A DNA stretch of 64,000 nt from Pirellula sp. SH-Sr6A. GTDB lineage: Bacteria; Planctomycetota; Planctomycetia; Pirellulales; Pirellulaceae. Shown here piece after piece: positions 57,016 to 64,000 of the stretch. The stretch spans positions 1,655,988 to 1,719,987 of the forward strand of contig NZ_CP011272.1 in the NCBI RefSeq assembly GCF_001610875.1. The letters run 5' to 3'. A program made the translations under genes and the position numbers. The first letter of the stretch is position 1. Every line of letters begins with the position of its first letter. The notes under the pieces were generated by a model, which was not told where the DNA came from, did no database searches, and worked only from the letters and a program-made list of their open reading frames with translations.

Positions 57016-57951
57016 CTACTTCAGCGGAAGGTAGATGTCGGTGCGAAGGTCCTCTTCTGGCACTTGGTCGGGCGTGTTGCGGTAGATCTCAAAAGTCCCA
57101 ACGCGCAACTGCTTCATCTTTTTGCATTGGACCCATTGATTGGCGACGCTCCAAGCGTTTCCAAGATGTCGATAAGCTCCGATGTGCTCGACGCGGAACG
57201 CTTTGCATGCTGGCAAACTCCAAAGCTTGAGTGGAGAACTTGCTGGAATCTGTTCATTGTCACCCAGCAAGTAACCGGCGATGAAGTGCAGCCCCGCATC
57301 TTTCATACGGAACTTGGTGTAGACAGTGACCATGGGTTTGTCGATCGACATTCCCGATTGACGAAATGCTTCATCGGTTTGCTTCATCGTATCCGCCAAC
57401 GCCTTGCCAATCCCCTCCATCGGGCTGAACCCCACGATGCCAGCCATCCGAACAGGGCCGACATCGGACTTACCGTGAATATTCACTTTTGAGGGGATAG
57501 CATTCGTTTCAAGTAGATCCTTGATCATGGTCAATCCCCGCTGGTAGTCGAGTCCTACCATTGTTCTGATCATGGGCACTAAAAAGAAGAGGAACCAAGG
57601 CATCGAACCATCCATCGTCCAGCGAATTTTGGTTCCGCTTCCGCTCGGTTCGAAGAAGAAATTCGTCTTGCAGATCGCCTTGAACGGTTTGATGAACCGA
57701 AGTTCATCCGCAATCGATCGGTTCGGAGTTAACTGCAAATGTTCCAATTCCCCTTGTCCGGTAATTTCGCCTTCCCACGCGTACCGAGAGCCGATCGATG
57801 TGGCGTTGTCGGAAATGGTCACTTGGGCTTGTGGGTCCGAGATCAACCAGGGAGACCAGGTCGACCAAGAATGGTAATCGGCTAGAAGCTCGTATGCTTG
57901 TTGTGGTGGAACGGAGACCGTAATGGAACGATCGATGTGGTACTTTGGCAT
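57016..57951 (-). CDS. SRPBCC (polyketide-cyclase-like) domain fused to GyrI-like ligand-binding domain
   Basis: 311 residues from ATG 57951, preceded by AGGTG. Residues 1-145 are an SRPBCC/START-like fold (YHIDRSITVSVPPQQAYELLADYHSWSTWSPWL, GTKIRWTMDGSMPWF). Residues 160-311 resemble the GyrI/AraC effector-binding domain (PMVTVYTKFRMKDAGLHFIAGYLL, RVEHIGAYRHLGNAW, DIYLPL). Both domains make hydrophobic small-molecule pockets, and there is no DNA-binding part. Function is probably ligand sequestration or lipid handling; unknown. Confidence 0.85.
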   Translation of the reverse strand: MPKYHIDRSITVSVPPQQAYELLADYHSWSTWSPWLISDPQAQVTISDNATSIGSRYAWEGEITGQGELEHLQLTPNRSIADELRFIKPFKAICKTNFFFEPSGSGTKIRWTMDGSMPWFLFFLVPMIRTMVGLDYQRGLTMIKDLLETNAIPSKVNIHGKSDVGPVRMAGIVGFSPMEGIGKALADTMKQTDEAFRQSGMSIDKPMVTVYTKFRMKDAGLHFIAGYLLGDNEQIPASSPLKLWSLPACKAFRVEHIGAYRHLGNAWSVANQWVQCKKMKQLRVGTFEIYRNTPDQVPEEDLRTDIYLPLK

Positions 57952-58093
57952 GGAGAACACCTGAAAAGAAATTGGCTAGGGGAAGCCGGACCGCGAGAGG
58001 GCCTGAGCGACCAGTATACCACGGCGTTCCACGGGCTGGCTCCGACGCGTCCCCTTGGCAGCCCAAGCGGGGGGCGATGGATGATCCCAAGCC

Positions 58094-59923
58094 CTACTGG
58101 TGCACGAGGAACTCGGCATGTTCAAGCAGTGGGTCTTCGTATCGCAATTTGATGACACCCTTGGCCCGGAGGTCTTCAAGCAATCGATGCTCCTCAGCTA
58201 ACGTCCGGGTTGCCAATCGGCGGACTTTACTGTGGCGCTGCCACCAACTCAGAACCACCATGCAATACACCAGCAAGGGGAGTACCGAGAGCAATACGCT
58301 GCTCAAAAAAATGCTCGAACCGAATTCAAATCCTTCTACTGCGGTATTCGACTCCACCAGCGATCGCCAACTCGCTTCGAAATAGCGTCGGTAGACAGCG
58401 ACAATGGGCCCGGCCATCATACCCCAGAACAGGAGAGTGCCGACGAGACCGAACAGTTGCAAACGCCAAGCAGCGGGGAGCTCGCGATCGACCGACCATT
58501 CGAATACCGTTCGCGCTTGATCCTGCAACTCATCGATACCGGTGAGCCGCACGTGCAATCCGGCGTTCGCTTCGTTCTCTTTGGGTTGCTCTCCCTTCAA
58601 TCGATGGACGCTCCGGTAAAAGGAATCTTGAACGGGCTGCAATCGATCTTCCATTTGCCGATTCAGACGCTCGCGAATGCCTTGCTGAAGCTCCCATTGG
58701 ATACTTCGCGAACGGCTGACGTTCTTGGCCCAAGCCAGAAAGGTGCCAAAGATTGACGGGAGGCTCCCTGTCAGTGAAAGAATGAGGCGATCCCAGGCGC
58801 CGGTGGTGTATCCGAGCAACGACAAGATGGTGCGATAGGGAAACCATATCAACGCGGTGTCAGACAGAACATGAGCGCGCAGACGGCCCCGTATCGCGGC
58901 CTGCAGTTCCTCTTGGGAGCCGAGAACGGTTTCCAAGGTCTGGGCCGGCAGGGAGTCGGCTTCGCGATGCAGCGTCTGAACCGCATGAACCAGCCCCTGT
59001 AACTCGGTCTGCACATACTGACGCACGCGCCCCTTTAGTCTATCACGCGCAGCCTCCAATCGGCTCCCCTTCGTTGCCGCGATGCGTTCAAACGATTCCG
59101 ACTGCAATCGCTGCTGCATGGTGATTCGAAATCGTTCCCCGCAGCCTGATTCATCTCCTGAGGCTTCGAAGTCTTCCACCAAGACCGGAGATAGGAATCG
59201 AGTCGAAGGTGCGAAGCTGCGCAACGATCGCTGAAACATCTCCATGTCGGCTTGCAGGGAAGAAGAGTATCGGACCGATGCTTCCTGCGAATGCGTCCCC
59301 TGCTCGGATGGCGTCCAATCTTTGGGAGGGACGCAAGTGATCACTGGAATGCAGATGGCTCCTTCCGCGTTGTGCGCGAGCGAACCTAGGACGGCTCCTC
59401 GCAGTTGGTCACGGCGCACGACCAAGAGTTGAATCGGGGAAAGACTCATCGCTTCCCGCGCTAGCTTGGCCGCTTGCTTGTCGTCGTCGGTCACTCCCGG
59501 AGTATCCAGCAAAATATAGGCCGACTGGAGGTCGAGCATCATCTCGCGGCGACAGGGCAGGTAGATTTCCCTGGTCGAATCCATGTTCTCAGGAGGTGAT
59601 GGCCCGATCCAGTAAAGCTGTGTCGTCGCCTCGCGACTCAGCACTCCGCTCGGCAGCCGGCTCGCCACGAGAGGATCGAGAATCCATTGCCTGGCAATCC
59701 AAGTCTTCCCTTGTCCCTTGGCTCCGATAATCGCAATGGATGGTAGATTAAGCCCTCGCGATTCCTCGATATCCCGACACTGGCTTCGAAATTGTTCGCA
59801 CCATCGACGGATTTGTTGCGCACCCTGCTGCGTCCCGAGGACTGCATCGGCGGCTCGTTCCAATCGATCGGCATAGCTCAAATAGGATTGCATATGGATT
59901 TGATTCAAAGAAATGAAAAGCAT
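58094..59923 (-). CDS. Membrane-anchored P-loop GTPase-like protein B
   Basis: 609 residues from ATG 59923, 16 bp after the upstream partner gene. Walker A GAKGQGKT (residues 67-74) and a G3-type LLDTPGVTDDD (Asp140) indicate an Era/dynamin-like NTPase. Long helical regions follow (residues ~260-480), then hydrophobic hairpins at about 505-530 (LFGLVGTLLFWGMMAGPIVAV) and 550-575 (IFLSSVLLSVLPLLVYCMVVL). The G4 N/TKxD motif is not evident. No known family name comes to mind. The arrangement resembles bacterial dynamin-like or FzlA/LeoA-type membrane GTPases. An upstream extension to 60235 overlaps the partner in another frame and is not credible. Confidence 0.7.
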   Translation of the reverse strand: MLFISLNQIHMQSYLSYADRLERAADAVLGTQQGAQQIRRWCEQFRSQCRDIEESRGLNLPSIAIIGAKGQGKTWIARQWILDPLVASRLPSGVLSREATTQLYWIGPSPPENMDSTREIYLPCRREMMLDLQSAYILLDTPGVTDDDKQAAKLAREAMSLSPIQLLVVRRDQLRGAVLGSLAHNAEGAICIPVITCVPPKDWTPSEQGTHSQEASVRYSSSLQADMEMFQRSLRSFAPSTRFLSPVLVEDFEASGDESGCGERFRITMQQRLQSESFERIAATKGSRLEAARDRLKGRVRQYVQTELQGLVHAVQTLHREADSLPAQTLETVLGSQEELQAAIRGRLRAHVLSDTALIWFPYRTILSLLGYTTGAWDRLILSLTGSLPSIFGTFLAWAKNVSRSRSIQWELQQGIRERLNRQMEDRLQPVQDSFYRSVHRLKGEQPKENEANAGLHVRLTGIDELQDQARTVFEWSVDRELPAAWRLQLFGLVGTLLFWGMMAGPIVAVYRRYFEASWRSLVESNTAVEGFEFGSSIFLSSVLLSVLPLLVYCMVVLSWWQRHSKVRRLATRTLAEEHRLLEDLRAKGVIKLRYEDPLLEHAEFLVHQ

Positions 59924-59939
59924 CTCGGTGGGCAGGAAG

Positions 59940-62306
59940 CTACTCGTTGAGCAAGGAACGGCACAGGGACTCGAACCTCTCGAACGTTCCGCGATGGATC
60001 CGCAGGGACTTCGGAACAACCTGATGCACCGCACCCTGCAAGCCGTCGTTCCCATCAGGCAATGGGTTTTGTTCGTCGAGAACCGTGGCAATGCTGCTGA
60101 TCGGGAGCGATTTCCAAGTTTCCCCGATTCGCAGGGAGATGGGCTGGGCTTCGCTGGGTCGTTCCAAATCCAGAGTGTCGCAGAGGGTGGCAACCAAATC
60201 TCCCATCTGTCGCCAGGCGGCCTCGCTCTCGGCAATCTTCGGCATTTGGTCTGGACTTAGAAGGGCGAATCCCAAGCCTGCCACCCCGGCCCCGAGCAAC
60301 TCTTTCACCGACGCAAACACCAACACACTTGATCCGCCAAAATCGAGCGGCAGCATAATCACGGCGAGCAAAGGTGCGAAGAGAATCGCTGCGGGGGCCA
60401 GTCCGGTCGCAATCTTCTTTCCCCAAGGCATCTGGTGCCACATCTGGCTGGTTAACGCATCGAGTTCTAGGTCGTCCAGTTCGATCAAGCTCTCGGCTTG
60501 GAAACGGTCAATGCCCCGTTGAAGCTTCTGAACCAGCCATGACCGATCGCCGGTGCTCCCCGCGACGGATCGCCCAGGTGCATCGATTTGCCATACAAGC
60601 TCTTGATCAAGTCGCTCGATCGATCGTAACAGGGACTCGGCAGAAACAACACGAGCCCCTTCGTTTGCATTCCAGCGACTTCGAATGAATCGGAGCAAAC
60701 CCTCTGTCTTGCCACCGATCCATGCGGGCAGACGGAGCCATTCCCCTAACTGTTGCACCCGTGACTTTCCAGCTTCGGCCAATTTGGACGTCCAACGCCC
60801 GGGGCGTGCCCACCAAGGGGCCGTTCTCTCCAACGAATGCGAGATCTGCTCCACAATTTTTTGAGACGCTTGCAACCGAATGCGTCCACCCGAGGATGGG
60901 TCGCGGGAAAAATCAAGACACGCTTCCGCGAGCACGCGGCGCATGGCATCTCGACGTTTCGATGCGTCTTGAACCCACTGCTGCACCTTTTCCGCAACGT
61001 CTCGCCAACGATGGTAAAGCGATGCGACATGGGAACGTACCGCGTCTTGCAGGAGCGAATGGCTGGTCAACTCGCTCCCGATGGCCAAAAACCAATCGCG
61101 ATCGTGGATTGCCCCTGGTGGTAGCGGACACACTGGAGAATCGATTCGAAAGAAAAGGGGAAAGGATTCACCCGTCTGGGAGGATTCGAAGAAAACCGGT
61201 GGATTGGGGATCCGCTCTCGCTGCTGGGGGCCATCGTACCCGTAGGCCATATAGACCCGTTCCAGATATCGGTCGCCGTAAAGCTTGGCAATCTCATCTC
61301 GAATTTCCGTGGTCGCGTAGCGTCGCGGGACTCGGTTGACAGCTGCAATTTGAAGAGTGTGGGGCATGCGAGCTCGGATCGCTTGCATCAGTTCGCTCAC
61401 CTTCTCGTCATGCAACGCGTTCGCAGGCAACACAATCACGAACGCGGAACAGATCGGTGCAGCACGAGTCAAGATCTCCATTCTTCGCTTGGCGGTCAAT
61501 TCGGCTTGCTGAACATACGATCCACTCGGTATTGCCGGGGCTCCAGCTGGCAGAGAAACGGTTGTGGATCCAGCGATCATTCCAGTTTGCACATCTGGAC
61601 AATCCATCAACGCGATTTGGAGTCGATCAAGGCCAGGGTCGAATGCGACCAAAGGTATCTCCATCGCCGACACAGGGACCGGTCCAGGAGACGCGGCCGG
61701 TCCGGCAGACCCAGCGGGTGAAGAAAGATTTGGAGCCGACGAATGAACATCTACATGCACCGGGGCTCGCGTCGAAACGTCGTTGTACTGCTCGGAGGCT
61801 CGGTCAGGATCGTCAGACAGGAACTCGAATCCAGCCGAAAAGGCTCCTAACAGTCGCGACTGAACGAACTGCCACACGACTCCATTCGCTTTCCACTGCG
61901 AGGGTAGCCAGAGGATAAAACGATGCGTTCCCTCGCGATTTCCCGACCCGATCAAGATTCGTCGACGACCTTCTTCGGAGAGACAGGACCCTACCAACGA
62001 GCTTTTCCCCGCATTCAAGAGCCCCATGACTGCCAGGATGGGAGCGTCGGGGGCGTCGACACAAAGCCGAGCATCCGCGATCCGCAGAGAAAGCGAGTCG
62101 ACATCCACAATTCCCCTGGCACCCGCTAGCTCGATAAGCTGCAAAAGACTGATCGGAATGCGTTCCCCCATGCGTTCCCAACTACCCCACTCCACCTCCC
62201 TGGCAGAGGAGGAGAGGAGGCGAGCCAGCTCTTGAAGGGCGGTCGCGGTTTCGCGAGAACCAGTGGTTTCCTGGCTCGCATCCGCTTTGTTCCGACTTGG
62301 CTCCAC
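59940..62306 (-). CDS. Membrane-anchored P-loop GTPase-like protein A
   Basis: 788 residues from GTG 62306, with AAGGA nine bases upstream. Walker A GLLNAGKSS (residues 95-103, the GxxNxGKS form of dynamins and TrmE-type GTPases) follows VMG. The switch threonine may be in REGTHRF. DCPDVQTG stands for the G3 DxxG. A Pro/Ser/Ala-rich insertion (residues ~185-215) interrupts the G domain. Helical stretches extend to ~640. A hydrophobic hairpin (LAPAAILFAPLLAVIMLPL and ELLGAGVAGLGFALL) at about 645-690 would insert in the membrane. It is cotranscribed with GTPase B. A paired dynamin-like membrane-remodelling system is the inference. Confidence 0.72.
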   Translation of the reverse strand: MEPSRNKADASQETTGSRETATALQELARLLSSSAREVEWGSWERMGERIPISLLQLIELAGARGIVDVDSLSLRIADARLCVDAPDAPILAVMGLLNAGKSSLVGSCLSEEGRRRILIGSGNREGTHRFILWLPSQWKANGVVWQFVQSRLLGAFSAGFEFLSDDPDRASEQYNDVSTRAPVHVDVHSSAPNLSSPAGSAGPAASPGPVPVSAMEIPLVAFDPGLDRLQIALMDCPDVQTGMIAGSTTVSLPAGAPAIPSGSYVQQAELTAKRRMEILTRAAPICSAFVIVLPANALHDEKVSELMQAIRARMPHTLQIAAVNRVPRRYATTEIRDEIAKLYGDRYLERVYMAYGYDGPQQRERIPNPPVFFESSQTGESFPLFFRIDSPVCPLPPGAIHDRDWFLAIGSELTSHSLLQDAVRSHVASLYHRWRDVAEKVQQWVQDASKRRDAMRRVLAEACLDFSRDPSSGGRIRLQASQKIVEQISHSLERTAPWWARPGRWTSKLAEAGKSRVQQLGEWLRLPAWIGGKTEGLLRFIRSRWNANEGARVVSAESLLRSIERLDQELVWQIDAPGRSVAGSTGDRSWLVQKLQRGIDRFQAESLIELDDLELDALTSQMWHQMPWGKKIATGLAPAAILFAPLLAVIMLPLDFGGSSVLVFASVKELLGAGVAGLGFALLSPDQMPKIAESEAAWRQMGDLVATLCDTLDLERPSEAQPISLRIGETWKSLPISSIATVLDEQNPLPDGNDGLQGAVHQVVPKSLRIHRGTFERFESLCRSLLNE

Positions 62307-62436
62307 GCTGAAGGGTCCTTATCTTGATAGCACCTCCAGCCGCCTTCATCGAACGAATTCGGGCCGAATTGCCAAGGGGGTAAACTGTCAGCGTCCAGTT
62401 TAGCACTTGCCGAGATCCCCAACAGCACCTGATTGT

Positions 62437-62943
62437 ATGCCTCAGCCTCGAACCGTCACACGCACGCAGCTGGCCATCCTCATGCTGACGCTCATCGCCG
62501 TTCCGATCGCATGCGGATTGCTCCTTTACGCACTAACCCCCAAGCTCGGGGAACCTCCCCTCCCCGCATTGATCAAATTCCAAAGCGAGTGGATAGGAAA
62601 CGAAGAAGTCAATCGACGACTTGTACCCTGCATCGTGATCAAAAACGATTCCGATGGAGAGCTTGGCAAACTATCGATCGGGTTGAACAAACAGTTTTAC
62701 AGCACGGGCAATCGAATCCTGCAATCGGGCGAGCAAACCTCCATTCCTCTCGAGTCATTCATCGCCCGAAATGGCAGCGTCCGATTCCCCGTCGGTCAAC
62801 GTGTGATCGAGCAAGTCACCGTTTTTGGCCAACTCCCCAATGGCGCTCGGGGCGTCAGTGAATACGCGCTATCCGAGCACGACGACGATAGCATGTTCGA
62901 CAAATCAGCCGGTTGGCTCGCCCCCCAACATCCACCGCAGTAA
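62437..62943 (+). CDS. Single-pass membrane protein, unknown function
   Basis: 168 residues from ATG 62437. One N-terminal transmembrane helix (LAILMLTLIAVPIACGLLLYAL, about residues 11-32) is followed by a periplasmic beta-rich part (LVPCIVIKNDSDGELGKLSIGLNKQFYS, IPLESFIARNGSVRFPVGQRVIEQVTVFGQLPNGARG) that resembles an immunoglobulin-like or NPCBM-type sandwich without a clear match. It is divergent from the GTPase pair, sharing a 130-bp promoter region. Function unknown. Confidence 0.72.
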   Translation: MPQPRTVTRTQLAILMLTLIAVPIACGLLLYALTPKLGEPPLPALIKFQSEWIGNEEVNRRLVPCIVIKNDSDGELGKLSIGLNKQFYSTGNRILQSGEQTSIPLESFIARNGSVRFPVGQRVIEQVTVFGQLPNGARGVSEYALSEHDDDSMFDKSAGWLAPQHPPQ

Positions 62944-63099
62944 ACGCCAGCACCATTAGAGGCTCTCATGATCGCCATGGTCAATGCAGGCTCTCTTGGT
63001 CGACACGAGGCGAGAATTGGGTAAGCTCTTACTGTTCTCATCGGCATGAGATCTCTTCATGACAGTACGTTGCGCTCCCTCGCCCGAACAAGGTGAACT

Positions 63100-64000
63100 A
63101 TGGCTTCTAATGACAAGCTTTCTCAAGCAGTGGATAACGGTTGGTTGATCGATGCACCCGATCGCATGCTGAGTTGGTCCAGATTAGCGGAGCGAGACGA
63201 AAAGGCCGCGAACCAATTGCGGCAGTACATCTACATGCAAATGGCGGCCACCGATTTGGTTCTCGACGATGACGCCAAAGCCCGCGTGGAACTTCCGGAG
63301 GGCTTGCTCGCGAACTTAGAAGAAAAGAACCGGCTTTTAACTCAGCTGAAAGCACCGATCGATCAACGTATCGAAGCCTTCTTGCAACAGTATTTTGCAG
63401 ATTGCGACCAAGCCCCCCAGCTGAAGCTTCCGACAACGACCTTGGTCTTGGACCATCACGGACTGGCCCGGCAATTGAGTTTGCCCGATGGAGGGCATCG
63501 ATTCGAAAATGAGATGCTAACGTCGATCCGCGTGGACAACGGAGTGCTCCACAATCCTCGCGCCGATCGCAGGACAACCAAAGGAACGTTTCATGTTGCC
63601 GATGGCGGATTGCCGATCGCCGGCGACAAACGAGTCGTTCCTAAGCATGTCTTCGCCAACCTTTTCATTCAAGCCCTTCGGCAGCCGGAAGGGATTATGG
63701 AGCTACCCTTCACTCGAGGGAATGGAAATCCAGCCAGGACGTTCGTATCGCTCCTCATCCGGCCGCTGGTTTGCCCTCCCGTCCCTGGCTACTGCGAGAA
63801 GAAGACGATGGAGATTCGTTTCTTCGCACCCGGAGGATTGGTGAGCAACCTTGACTTTGTCGAATCGATCTTCGGAAACGCTGGAGACCCCCTGGTTCCT
63901 GACAACGATGCCTCCCTCGACACGATGCACTGGACTGGACACACAGGCTGCGTGATTCTCGCTCCGCATCTGGTTCAGTTGACCAAGAAGGAACTGGGAC
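63100..64000 (+). CDS. Large conserved-looking protein of unknown function, 3' end outside window
   Basis: Open from ATG 63100 (AAGGTG five bases upstream) through the last base, at least 300 residues. No domain I can name with confidence. The N-terminal ~110 residues are helical (SWSRLAERDEKAANQLRQYIYMQMAATDLV). Then come strand-rich segments with many conserved-looking polar motifs: RRTTKGTFHVADGGLPIAGDK, SLLIRPLVCPPVPGY, MEIRFFAPGGLVSNLDFVESIFGNAGDP and MHWTGHTGCVILAPHLVQL. No signal peptide, so probably a cytoplasmic enzyme. It is separate from, but codirectional with, the preceding membrane protein. Confidence 0.75.
   Translation, partial: MASNDKLSQAVDNGWLIDAPDRMLSWSRLAERDEKAANQLRQYIYMQMAATDLVLDDDAKARVELPEGLLANLEEKNRLLTQLKAPIDQRIEAFLQQYFADCDQAPQLKLPTTTLVLDHHGLARQLSLPDGGHRFENEMLTSIRVDNGVLHNPRADRRTTKGTFHVADGGLPIAGDKRVVPKHVFANLFIQALRQPEGIMELPFTRGNGNPARTFVSLLIRPLVCPPVPGYCEKKTMEIRFFAPGGLVSNLDFVESIFGNAGDPLVPDNDASLDTMHWTGHTGCVILAPHLVQLTKKELG

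Noticed and set aside
59924-60235. 104-codon N-terminal extension of GTPase B
   Set aside because: It overlaps the end of GTPase A in another frame and has no family-like sequence. ATG 59923 follows the upstream stop.

Overview
The window looks like chromosomal DNA of a planctomycete, probably of the Pirellulales type. The evidence is lineage-typical families: a DUF1559 pilin-like protein, a PSCyt1/PSCyt2/PSD1 (DUF1549/DUF1553) cytochrome protein followed by a DUF1501 protein, ASPIC/UnbV with a TPR partner, an exosortase with an EpsI-like tail, and an LE.R-type N-terminus on a dockerin-like secreted protein. No database search was possible. Family names come from motifs read in the translations.

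Layout: 1-5.7 kb is a surface-glycan cluster (aminotransferase, NeuD/PglD acetyltransferase, 4,6-dehydratase, phosphoglycosyl transferase) followed by an exosortase. The first four match the enzyme set that builds UDP-di-N-acetylbacillosamine and loads it on undecaprenyl phosphate. 6.3-13.4 kb holds tRNA-Val(GAC), a ketosynthase-like protein lacking its catalytic triad, rpmF, fabD, a second pglD-like gene and a lactonase. 15.2-18.9 kb holds an HTH-receiver fusion, a Gfo/Idh/MocA oxidoreductase and an amidohydrolase. 19.8-23.6 kb is a 1184-residue secreted protein with a DUF2235-like end and a coupled small membrane protein. 24.5 kb is a REP-associated tyrosine transposase (RAYT). 25.8-35.5 kb holds an EamA transporter, a PAS-AraC regulator, putA, pckG, an NHL lipoprotein and rex. 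35.7-44.7 kb holds the planctomycete-specific families. 45.6-50.6 kb is a marR-adaptor-RND operon. 50.8-64 kb holds a GH63-like enzyme, csrA, a hydrolase-fold protein, an SRPBCC/GyrI protein, two membrane-anchored P-loop GTPase-like proteins and a large protein that runs off the end.

The most striking content is intergenic. Four arrays (8.72-10.25, 13.69-15.20, 23.91-24.44 and 25.32-25.73 kb) are built from two alternating hairpins whose apical core is always GAGGAC (or GTCCTC on the other strand). The two smaller arrays bracket the RAYT, so RAYT plus arrays looks like a large REPtron that has colonised the locus. The two largest arrays are inverted relative to each other and flank fabD-pglD2-lactonase. 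Three further repeat types occur: tracts of variant 7-mers, four composite modules of three hairpins, and a ~195-bp tandem array. Seven of the eight convergent gene junctions in the window carry one of these repeat types.
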